From: Aplectana chamaeleonis
Taxonomy: Eukaryota > Nematoda > Chromadorea > Rhabditida > Cosmocercidae
DNA length: 64,000 nucleotides
Direction of reading: 5' to 3'
NCBI GenBank assembly: GCA_029168955.1
Contig: JAPDOI010000438.1
Coordinates: forward strand, 254,501 to 318,500
How positions within the stretch are numbered: the stretch's first letter is position 1; every line of letters starts with the position of its first letter. This document shows, piece after piece, positions 56,108 to 64,000 of the stretch. A program made the position numbers and the translations under genes. The notes under the pieces are model-generated. The model was not told the origin of the DNA. It saw nothing but the letters and a program-made list of their open reading frames with translations, and did no database searches.

Positions 56108-56477
56108 TCAGTGGGTGGCTTGTAAAAAAAATACAATTACAAATTTCCGCAACCTAAAGGCAAGCTGCTCATACTGAGATCCGTTAGCTGACACAGTGAA
56201 ATCTAATTTTTGTGCTGCCAATTCCGTTTTCATCCACACCATCATTCCACCACCCTTTTTATTCCCAGCTCTGCATATTTGATACATGTCATATCCAGTT
56301 ATCTCATATAGATGAAATGGTGAGTCTGCATGCAACCAAGTTTCACAAACTGCAAAAAAAATCTGCATGATTCTGTTCGATATAAAATTTCAATTCTACC
56401 AATTTTTCGATCTGCTGGATAGATCTAACGTTCTGAAAATAACCAAGCATCGAGCAATAAGCAAACCCACCTCTGTC
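56108..56477 (-). pseudogene. LINE ORF2 N-terminus, endonuclease, truncated
   Basis: The frame after ORF1 encodes YCSMLGYFQNVRSIQQIEKL then VELKFYIEQNHADFF. After one extra T in the T8 run (A8 on plus, 56354-56361) it continues as AVCETWLHADSP, YEITGYDM and GNKKGGGMMVWMKTEL. The order RN.RS..., ETWL, GY, GGG is the endonuclease signature of CR1/jockey-type LINEs, with the Glu of ETWL as a catalytic metal ligand. The sequence stops at LAFRLRKFVIVFFLQATH, before GDFN and the reverse transcriptase. Confidence 0.8.
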
Positions 56478-57185
56478 CTAGTGACTGTCTTGCGTGTTCT
56501 GAGTGTCTGGCAATGCTGCTGCACGCGGCTCCCACGGGCGAGGCGTCTTCAGTTCGCGGATATCGAAGTACTCATCAACGAAGTACTTCAAAAGCTTCTC
56601 CTTCTCGTTCATCGCGTAGCATGTGCGTCGACTGTCGAATTCTCTCTTCTGTTCGTCGAGGGTGAGATCGCGCCGAATGCGCGAGTTGACTGGAAGCGTC
56701 TCACCGAAGAGACGCCGTTTTCTGAGTTCAGAGAGCACTTTGCTTGGGATGTCTGGGCCATTGAAGCAGATTTTGACTGGACGTGACTTCTCTCCCTTTT
56801 TGATGCCGTGGCGGAAGATTCTCGCAATGCTGCTTTCCGCGATTCCCGTCTTTTGACAGATCATCTTCGCAGTATCCATGTCAGCTGTCTTCGTTTCCTC
56901 TTCATCATCGCGCTCATCTGATTTCAGTAGTACACGATTGAATTTCTTCTTCCTGATCTCCTCTTCATCAGCGGGGGAAAGCTGAGTGGGGGATAGCGGC
57001 ACGACGGTCGATCGGAAGGGGTACGAGAGTGGCGGGAGGTTGGAGGGAGCTGCGTTGGCTGATGATCCTTTCATGAGACGTCCAACAAGTTGAAGGAGTT
57101 CGGCGTTCTGTCGTTTGAGGAACGCGTTTTCGTTCTGCAGAATTGAAACGAATTGCGAAATTGCATCAGCGCCGGTCGAATCCAT
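56478..57185 (-). CDS. LINE ORF1-like protein
   Basis: 235 codons starting at the ATG at 57185 (MDSTGADAISQFVSILQNEN); an upstream Met at 57380 lies in the 5-prime region and is less likely. Residues 8-45 form a leucine-rich coiled coil (FVSILQNENAFLKRQNAELL, then QLVGRLMKG). The middle is Ser/Pro-rich, then acidic (ERDDEEETKTADMD). The C-terminal half (ICQKTGIAESSIARIFRHGI, PVKICFNGPDIPSKVLSELR) resembles the DNA-binding-like ORF1 proteins of nematode CR1-type LINEs. No zinc knuckle is seen. Its role would be RNA binding and chaperoning of the LINE transcript. The frame is intact, unlike ORF2. Confidence 0.7.
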   Translation of the reverse strand: MDSTGADAISQFVSILQNENAFLKRQNAELLQLVGRLMKGSSANAAPSNLPPLSYPFRSTVVPLSPTQLSPADEEEIRKKKFNRVLLKSDERDDEEETKTADMDTAKMICQKTGIAESSIARIFRHGIKKGEKSRPVKICFNGPDIPSKVLSELRKRRLFGETLPVNSRIRRDLTLDEQKREFDSRRTCYAMNEKEKLLKYFVDEYFDIRELKTPRPWEPRAAALPDTQNTQDSH

Positions 57186-57445
57186 CTTGATTGGAGTGAG
57201 CGCGTTGAAGGTAGCCGACCGCTCACGGTGGTGGTAGGATGATGATTGTTGGTAGAAGCAGAACAGCGTCGAAGAAACGGGACGAAAAGCTACCCAGAAG
57301 CCGCAAAACGGCTGAGAAAAGTGGGCGAACCCCGCCGCTTTGGGCAAGTCCGGCCCCTTTCCGCCCCTCGACGTGAACAATGCAACACTCGAGATCGTGA
57401 GATGAGCGATGGTTCCTGATCAAAAGCCCCGTTCTTCCCTTCATT

Positions 57446-57672
57446 TTGCATTTCTCTCTTTACTCAGGCCAGCTCGCATACATTGGCTGCAAAAGACGGA
57501 AGTTACTAGCCTCGGACAACACGTCCACCATGCTTCCCTAGCTCGATTTTTGAGGGACCATACCTCCGTTCCCAGGTCTTGTACGATTCCAGAGACATCA
57601 TCGGAATCAGAATGGGATCTGTTTCAAGATAGGCAAAAAGTAGAGAAGGGAATTTTATCGTGAACACTGCTT
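57446..57672. mobile_element. TTAA-class family C right part
   Basis: TTTATCGTGAACACTGCT at the right is followed by TTAA (57673-57676). The sequence running leftward matches 5737-6020 inverted (AATCGTACAAGACC, CCGTCTTTTGCAGCC). The left end is not separable from the LINE 5-prime region. Confidence 0.55.
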
Positions 57673-57679
57673 TTAAACC

Positions 57680-58300
57680 AAAAAAGGTATCGATTTGATG
57701 TCATAAATCGAAGGTTTGAAGCTAGTAGTATGGGAAACTAACGAAAAAACCCGACGAAAACTGCATGCAAATACAGGAATAACGACTGTTTTTGTTATGA
57801 GGTGAAATATTTCTTTTGGTGCTACACCTTCCGAAAATAAGAATTTTATCACTGCACGATATTCAATTTTTTCCATTGATGTGACACGGCGACACTGAAC
57901 GGCTTGTAAACAAAGAATGAATTGACAGATTGAAATGAAACTTCACATACGTTCATTCGAAGAGTGTACCAACAAAACAAAAAACAATTTGGGCTAGTAG
58001 CAACGCCCTCCCTTATCGAACGACAAAACTTGTTGAACAACCTGGTACTCTTACAGCCTGTACTAGAACACTCACCTCGTTGGAAGCTTCAAAAACCAGC
58101 CGAAGTGACCGTATTCGTATATTGAGGGGGCGGGGTTGAAAGTTCATGGGCGTGGCTGACGAAAATATTTGACTCAAATTTAGTAGTTTTCACTCGTTTT
58201 TGACGCTTCCAACGGCGTGCGCGTTCTACTAGGGGCCATACAACCCAAGTAGGGTAGTTATCTCAACAACTTTTTCGAGCGTGTCTGCTGCCCTTAAACA
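57680..58300. repeat. Long dispersed repeat paired with 10611-11115
   Basis: Landmarks AAGGTTTGAAGCTAGTAGTA, CAGCCTGTACTAGAACACTC, TTGGAAGCTTCAAAAACCAG, AGTAGTTTTCACTCGTTTTT and CTTCCAACGGCGTGCGCG occur in the same order as in the partner. A roughly 200-bp segment at 57840-58020 is extra in this copy. Confidence 0.6.
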
Positions 58301-60687
58301 GAGACTATGAAAGATGCCTAAAGGTCGAAACCCAGTTTACTTTGCGTTGCAAAATTCCACCGACTTTCCGAAAACAACATTCACGATGCCAGCGGTTTGA
58401 ATGCTACAAGCAAAAAAACTGGTACTTGATGAATTGAAATTCGCTGAAGGATCGCGAAAATATAAACGCGGGGTGATAGCGTGTCCCAAATTGTCTCATC
58501 GCGGCATATAGTGTTTCACATTTCACCTATTTCGCATTTCGTCATTCTCTACTTGCTTCACCCGCATAACAACCTCGACAATTGTTATTATTATTAACAC
58601 TCTTCAATTCAACATAGTTATGCTACTAACTCTACACTTTCCCGAAACAAAACGGGATATGATAGATTTCCATGCTGGGGTAAGACGGATTCCATCGAGC
58701 ACGCTTCCGGGAGAATTTTTCCATTTTATGCCCTACTTTTTCGCGCCGTTCTCGATCTCGTGGTCTGAGGATGCGAAAAATATTGAGAAACCCAAGTCGA
58801 ATTTATTCTACAATTCGAGAATTTCAAAACGTCATTATTCGAATTCATTTATTCATTAGAATCTCCGGACCCCTGCCAAACACAGTGTTTTGCCTATTAG
58901 AGGTACCCCCCCCCATTTGAAATGTAAAGAAAGAGAAGACCGAACAGCAGAGGTAAACCCTCTTTTTGAAGTACACCTCTCTTACTAGTACATTCGAAAT
59001 ATGATGGGAAATGAAAATTTTGATTGTAGAACAATTAATTGGCTTAGAAGAGGACGATAATATTTATGAGTATGCAAACAACTAATCAATCGAACTTGGT
59101 GGTTGTTGATCGCAAATTTCATAGTTTAGTTGCAAAAATGTCCACTATATGGGAATTTCGAAAAATGAGGCCGAAAAATAGAAGTACATGTATCTCTCTG
59201 AAAAAGAAAATATGGTAGGTTTTTTGACTTAACCATTCATTCCGGATGTTCTGAAAATGTAATAATATAATTACTAAACCATCCCGTACTAATGTCGAAT
59301 GACCATGTCTATCTGTCACTTCTCTTACTATCATGATTAAAATTATTAACACTCTAACCATCAGTTTTTCAACAATCCTGATATACACCGCACCAACACG
59401 AGGTATTATTCAGATTGCACCTATTGCCCTTTCTATTACAATTCCATACCTGCATTCTCATCATCTCAAAATGGTATTTCCTTACTCTGCCAGTGTCATG
59501 TATTTCCAGACCCTAGCAGTGAGTAAAGTGCGGTAATTAGTCCGAGTCGTCGACTTCCTGCATTACACACCTCGCTCAGGCTCCGCCCTTGGGGACAGAA
59601 CGTCCCGCTGCCCAAAATTTTTCTATGGGGGCTTTTTGAGATGCCGAGCACGAAAATCTGTGGGTGTTGTTTGGGACGTCGGACACGAACTGGAGGTCCT
59701 TTTTTCGATTTTCGAAGTATTAAGGTACGTAACGCCAGTTAAAAGGCATTATGCCTACCGTAACCTACAGTAACTCTAAGTCTAGCGACAAACAGATCCC
59801 AGATTCGCGTTTAGCACCCTATATTTCATCTATGAATCATGAAAACCAGCGATTGAAGGTAATGTTCATGATGATTTCCAGTTGCCAGTTTCCCACTCAA
59901 AACTGCGTTGGCTACTATGTAAAAGTTACTAAAGTCACGAAGAAACGGCGAAAAACGCGCCAAGATTCGATAACGATTCGCTATACTTATATTCTGCCAA
60001 CTGTTACTTATTCTCTGCGTAATATTCTGCTTCAGATACTACTCTCCTGCTGCTTCTAATATTCGCAAACCTGGCTATTCCCATTATCAATTCTGATTTC
60101 TTGAAATTAGTAGTTTTATGCTTGCCATGAGTTTTATTCCCCCATAACATATACTTTTCTTTTTCTTTGAAGCTAATCACTGATGCTGCTCCCAAGTTTT
60201 GTTCAATTTTAACGAAACAATCTGCTTATGCTAAGAAAAGTAAAAGCCGTCCAGTCCAATAGCAATAGGAGTCAAAATCAAAACGAATGTGTGCATTGCA
60301 ATGAGAATTCGTAGACTCGATATTGTTCTGGTCCAATAAACCAAAATGGATTTCTTTTTTCTTCACGAGCCCTTACACTGCGTCGTCTCCTTTTCCCACA
60401 CACTTTCTCGCTGTCTCTTCCCTCGCTCCGCACAAGCACGTGAAGGAACAAACCAAATTTGCCCCAGGAACAAAGGGTACCTAAAAATTTTGAAGCGCAA
60501 TACCATTTCCGACGTCTGAATTGTTCGAAGTCCGCAGTTTCCCGGAACACACAAACAGGCGTATTTAAATATTTTAGGGGTTTCTTCGAGCAGCTAATCA
60601 AGCAGAAAACTGAAAACAAAGTTTATTTCCGTGTTCAACCCCCCCCCAAACCATGGGCGAAGTTTTTTGAGAATTTTTTTGAGCCCC
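58301..60687. other. Gene-free stretch
   Basis: No supported gene. Contains a half copy of the 54563 palindrome (59519-59625), a CT-rich dispersed repeat (60362-60460) and a repeat shared with 7110-7230 (60480-60640). Open frames near 59119-59536 are present on both strands with no domain. Confidence 0.4.
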
Positions 60688-61521
60688 TTAAAGGCAGCGT
60701 GTACGATAATCATCCTCGTTGACCTTCCACAGTGAAATGATAGGCGAGAAGGATCCTAGGCTCCCAGTGTCGAAAGAACGGTTGAAAACGAGCCAGGAGC
60801 GGCAAAATAACGGCAGCAAACAAGCGTTTTGGTGCCCCAGGTCCGCCCCCTAGGAATGAACAAATGAAGACTCAGATTACAGGAATGATCAAGTCAAGGA
60901 AGTGATGATAAGTGAGCTGATCGCTTCATTGCACTGATAGCTATCATCCTTCTAGCGGTCAATTCCTCCACGCTCAAAAATCAACGTGAGCAAGAGAGGG
61001 CCTATTTTTGCTCAAAAAAAAGCGTCTTTCGTGTCCTTTTCGAACATGCCTTGCTATACAGTGCGTTGCAAAATTATACGACATACCCCAATTTCCGCGG
61101 TTCCAAACTTCGCGTCAATTAGGGGACCAAACGGTAAACGCCAATCGATGCAGCACCCTCGTAAACCCCTAGGTACGAATCTTCATGAAATTAGAGCCAC
61201 TAGCAGGAAACTGGCAACGGAAATTGTCAAAAATGGCCGTTGCGAAATTATGCGACATAGCTGACGTTCTCGCAGAAATTCCTATTCTACGCCTTCTTTA
61301 TCAGTTCGTTCATGGTAAGAACCACTAGAAACATCGAGTTATTAGTCTTCAGAAATGCCTTGACGCTGAACCTCTTCGAAAACTCTCTTTGGTATGTTTC
61401 GACCCAGCTTTTTGTGAACGCCCCTTTCAATCTGCGCCCATTCGCTTATAACGGCTAGTTTCAGCGGAACCACATGCTCGTATTGCCTGTTCTGAATGTA
61501 GATTCAACGCCAAAGAATACC

Positions 61522-61827
61522 TCACACGTTTTCCACAGGGTTGAGGTCCTGCAAACCGGCCGGCCATTCTAAAAAATTGGCAGGATTGGCCTGAAGCCAA
61601 GCTTGCGTTGTCCTACTGACAAGAAGTGAAGGCGGAAACGGACTAGAAAGAATTGGGAATGATTTTCCGGCACATTCTAATAATCTGTGGAGTTCATAGG
61701 CCATGTCCCTACCTGGATCCGCGTCAATGCACTTTTCTTTCTCCTCCAAAGTTCCCACCCAAGGATAAGTTCGGGTCCTTGTGTGGATCCTTCGAAATCC
61801 TTTTTTATCGGTCGAAAGCAAGTGCAA
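61522..61827 (-). pseudogene. Tc1-type transposase fragment, left arm
   Basis: Minus-strand frame with LLVSRTTQAWLQANPANFLE then WPAGLQDLNPVENV. The final motif corresponds to the third catalytic site (SPDLNPIENLW in the intact Tc1 copy at 40.9 kb), with the Glu retained and SPD changed to LQD. TTQAWLQ matches the residues after the second catalytic Asp, which itself is missing. Non-functional fragment, 101 codons. Confidence 0.75.
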
Positions 61828-61955
61828 TTTGAGCGAGCTTGATCAATTCTATTACATTTATTTATTTTTGACTAAGCATTCCAAGCATTGGAGAAATCTA
61901 CAAAGGGCCCGAATATATCCTTGAGTAGGAATTTCGGAGGAGAAGGAATAATGCA

Positions 61956-62186
61956 TTGACCCGGATCCAGGTGGGGCTTCAAGCTGGACACGCTAATGGC
62001 GACATGACCTATGAACTCCACAGATTATCAGAATTTGACGGAAAATCATTTCCAGTTCTTTCTAGTCCATTTCCGCCTTCACTTCTTGTCAGTAGGACAA
62101 CGCAGGCTTGGTTTCAGGTCGATCCTGCCAATTCGCTAGAATGGCCGGCCGGTTTGCAGGACCTCAATCCTGTGGAAAACGTGTGA
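61956..62186 (+). pseudogene. Tc1-type transposase fragment, right arm
   Basis: The plus-strand mirror of the left-arm fragment: LLVSRTTQAWFQVDPANSLE then WPAGLQDLNPVENV, followed by a stop after the same position. It differs from the left-arm copy at a minority of residues, showing that the inverted duplication is not recent or has since mutated. Confidence 0.75.
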
Positions 62187-62720
62187 GGTATTCTTGGGCG
62201 TTGACTCTACATCCAGAACAGTCAATACGAGCGTGTGGCTCCGCTTGAACTGGCCGTTCTAACCGAGTGGGCGCAGATTGAAAGGGGCGTTCACAAAAAG
62301 CTGGGTTGAAACATACCAAAGAGAGTTTTCGAAGTGGTTCAGCGTCAAGGCATTTCTGAAGACTGTTAACTTGATGGATCTGATGATTCCTATCGCGAAC
62401 GAACTGATACAGAAGGTCTAGAATCGAAATTTCTGCGAGAACGACAGCTATGTCGTATAATTTTGCAACGGCCATTTTTGACAATTTCCGTTGCCAGTTT
62501 CCTGCTAGTGGCTCTTATTTCATGAAGATTCGTACCCAGGGGTTTTCGAGGGTGCTGCATCGATTGTCGTTTACCGTTTATCTCCTTAATTGACGCGAGG
62601 TTTGGAACCGCGGAAATTGGGGTATGTCGTATAATTTTGCAACGCACTGTATAGGGCACCAGACCTTCCGTAAGAAGTGGAGACATCGGAAGTGAAGTTT
62701 ATCGTGAACACTGCCTTTAA

Positions 62721-62839
62721 GGGCAGCGTTCACGATGAAAATCGTCTTTCTGTTTCTCAGCCTATCTTGAAAGCGGTCCCATACTGATTCAATGTCTCTG
62801 GAATCGTACAAGACCTTCTGGGAACGGAGTTACGGTCTC
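62721..62839. mobile_element. TTAA-class family C fragment
   Basis: Shares the TTAA of 62717-62720 with the preceding element, then GGGCAGCGTTCACGATGAAA. It matches 5737-5850 (TTTCTGTTTCTCAGCCTATC, AATCGTACAAGACCTTCTGG) and is cut by a TTAA at 62840-62843, where a family A end begins. Confidence 0.7.
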
Positions 62840-62843
62840 TTAA

Positions 62844-62995
62844 AGGCAGTGGTCGCGACGAAAAACATTATTTGAAAAACTATAAAAATCAGCTTAGATA
62901 GAAAACAGCTGAAAAACTATGAAGGTAGCGCGGTGAAAAACGGGCTAGAATTAGAGTTTCTAGGGCCCAAAGATGCTAGTTCGTGCACGGGGGGC
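62844..62995. mobile_element. TTAA-class family A fragment, inverted
   Basis: AGGCAGTGGTCGCGACGAAA, then the reverse complement of the right 150 bp of family A (AAACAGCTGAAAAACTATGA, CGGGCTAGAATTAGAGTTTC, TTCGTGCACG). The other end is missing. Confidence 0.7.
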
Positions 62996-62999
62996 AAGC

Positions 63000-63800
63000 A
63001 ATATGGCCGAATGGGCGGGGCGGGGGCGGAGTCGGCTGTCACCAACTGCCCAGGTGGCCGGTCGTAAACGGAGGTGCGAGGAACGCAATGATAGCTTTGC
63101 TCTCACCATGGCTGCTTCGACCAACAAACGAGCTACTCAAGCAAATCGATCGAATTTTACGAAGTGATAAAGTTGCATGAAAAATATTATGCTGATCATT
63201 TATTATCATTATCATCATTATATATTATGTTCTAGAATTTTCGGATTTTTTTTTGAAAGTTATAATTTCCGAAGTTGAGCGGCCGTAGCGGCCTCTGAAA
63301 AATAAAAATCTCAAGAGAAAGAAAAAGAAAAATGAAGGGGTTCATTACACGCTAAGGCCGCGTTAGGTGATGTTTGATCAGACTGGCGTGACACAAAATT
63401 GGCCGAATTTTCAGAAAATCTAATATTTTGATTTTCTGAATAGATCCAATATTCGAAAGTTGGATAATTAAAAACACCGAATAGCTTGAGTATTCGAAAA
63501 CCCGTATCAATTTTTATTGACTCGATTAAAAAAAGAACATTATCCAATCCATCGAGTAAATCAAATATGAATCGAATGTTTGGAAAACTAAATTCACTGA
63601 ATGAATCAAATATTGAAGGATTGAACTGTCTCTGAGGCTTCATTATGATATATTCTTTGATGTAGAGTTGGAAATACTCGAGTATTCTTATTCAACTACT
63701 AATTTAATTCAGTTCCAAGTCTACCGTTCACGAGCTGCTTTACGTTCGATATTATCCTATTTCATCCTTGATCAATTTCTCTCCTTTTTTCCTCTCACAG
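63000..63800. other. Probable intron or intergenic, AT-rich
   Basis: TATTCGAA-rich words near 63400-63700 resemble the satellites at 31.3 kb. No coding segment supported. The last 25 bp form the polypyrimidine tract and CTCACAG acceptor of the exon at 63801. Confidence 0.35.
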
Positions 63801-63948
63801 AGGCACTACTATGAATTCACACTAACCATTCCACGTGAAATGTGCTTCTCTAGAATTAATTTTGGACGTAGAGTCCAAACATGCCCTTTTCAGCTGCCTA
63901 GAATCACTCTGGAAAAAATTGTGAGCGTTTTTCAAGCTCCACGAAAAG
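63801..63948 (+). CDS. Internal exon of an unidentified gene (partial)
   Basis: A 148-nt open segment bounded by a good acceptor (pyrimidine tract then CTCACAG) and donor (AAAAG then GTAAGC). It encodes RHYYEFTLTIPREMCFSRIN, FGRRVQTCPFQLPRITLEKI and VSVFQAPRK in one frame, leaving phase 1 at the donor. The composition is protein-like, alternating beta-type segments and basic residues. I do not recognise the family. The next exon would lie beyond the window; no preceding exon could be found. It could also be a chance open segment, but signals and composition agree. Confidence 0.5.
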
Positions 63949-64000
63949 GTAAGCAGGCATCAGGCAATTTTTGAGGTGTTTTGAAAAATTTCTTCTGACT

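Larger units (their letters stand above)
55945..57445 (-). mobile_element. CR1-like LINE with internal deletion
   Basis: Read on the minus strand: a 5-prime region (57445-57186, homologous to about 5950-6130), ORF1 (57185-56478), a frameshifted start of ORF2 with the endonuclease domain (about 56470-56108), then directly the 3-prime UTR ending AATAAATTATTCAATTCAAT near 55945. The rest of the endonuclease and the whole reverse transcriptase are absent. The copy is a deletion derivative that would depend on a full-length relative. Confidence 0.8.
61059..62649. mobile_element. Palindromic Tc1-derived fold-back, nested
   Basis: Termini CAGTGCGTTGCAAAATTATA and TATAATTTTGCAACGCACTG are perfect inverted repeats with TA duplication (61057-61058, 62650-62651). 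The arms extend about 750 bp each. A second terminal-like motif (GTTGCGAAATTATGCGACAT near 61239, mirrored near 62450) gives an IR/DR layout. Both arms encode, in opposite orientations, the same C-terminal transposase piece (see next entries). The spacer (about 61850-61960) is AT-rich. Confidence 0.92.
60692..62716. mobile_element. TTAA-flanked MITE, family B, interrupted by a Tc1 derivative
   Basis: TTAA (60688-60691) then AGGCAGCGTGTACGATAATC; right end GTTTATCGTGAACACTGCCT then TTAA (62717-62720). The two outer parts (60692-61056 and 62652-62716) together match the 442-bp copy at 18562-19003. The split is at TATATAGGGCACC, where a TA-targeting element entered. Confidence 0.9.

Noticed and set aside
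57183..57380. Upstream Met (57380) as the start of LINE ORF1
   Set aside because: The segment corresponds to the LINE 5-prime region shared with 5950-6130, where it is not open; the Met at 57185 precedes the coiled coil and is a better start.

Overview
This window reads as a gene-poor, repeat-saturated stretch of animal nuclear DNA, most likely from a nematode. The reasons are short introns (about 60 to 95 bp) with TTTCAG-type acceptors, Tc1/mariner-type elements, TTAA-flanked palindromic MITEs like those known from Caenorhabditis, and CR1-like LINE debris. No tRNA, rRNA or prokaryotic operon structure was seen. The species is not identified.

Genes. Only two host gene pieces can be argued from phase-consistent splicing. 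One is a complete five-exon gene on the minus strand (54257 to 53002, 194 aa, Pro/Gly/Asn-rich C-terminal half, with a 16-nt microexon). The other is a single internal exon on the plus strand at the right edge (63801-63948). A further spliced fragment (45945-46309, minus) lies in the centre of a giant fold-back transposon and looks like captured host sequence. Most other open frames are transposase, LINE or repeat sequence.

Transposons, by target-site signature. (1) Five hAT-like elements with CAGGG termini (one has a diverged right end) and perfect 8-bp duplications: 76-333, 28606-29032, 30554-30977, 32086-32796 and 34570-36397. (2) A large TTAA-flanked, piggyBac-like MITE superfamily starting AGGCAG, with several families and two paralogous empty sites. 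(3) TA-flanked Tc1/mariner-type elements: a Tc1 element with a broken DD34E transposase (40634-42234), a palindromic Tc1 derivative (61059-62649), a mariner remnant (26109-26663), about seven short palindromes with CAGTCGG termini, and elements with CAATACC termini, including a 3.3-kb fold-back (44547-47858). (4) A Foldback-like element at 21445-24059 whose arms consist largely of 21-bp minisatellite repeats. (5) CR1-like LINE fragments at 43235-44224, 44462-49160 (interrupted) and 57445-55945 (minus).

Layout. 1-21 kb: scattered MITEs in otherwise featureless DNA. 21.4-24.1 kb: minisatellite fold-back. 24-34 kb: hAT, mariner, TTAA and palindromic MITEs. 34.5-36.4 kb: a hAT element filled with TATCCGA and TGTGTA satellites. 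36.4-39.7 kb: quiet. 39.7-44.2 kb: Tc1 elements and a LINE. 44.5-49.2 kb: a multi-level nest in a LINE endonuclease ORF. 49.2-52.1 kb: minisatellites and a TTAA element. 53-54.3 kb: the host gene. 55.2-57.7 kb: C-rich repeats and a deleted LINE. 57.7-60.7 kb: quiet. 60.7-63 kb: nested TTAA and Tc1 elements. 63.8 kb: exon of the next gene.
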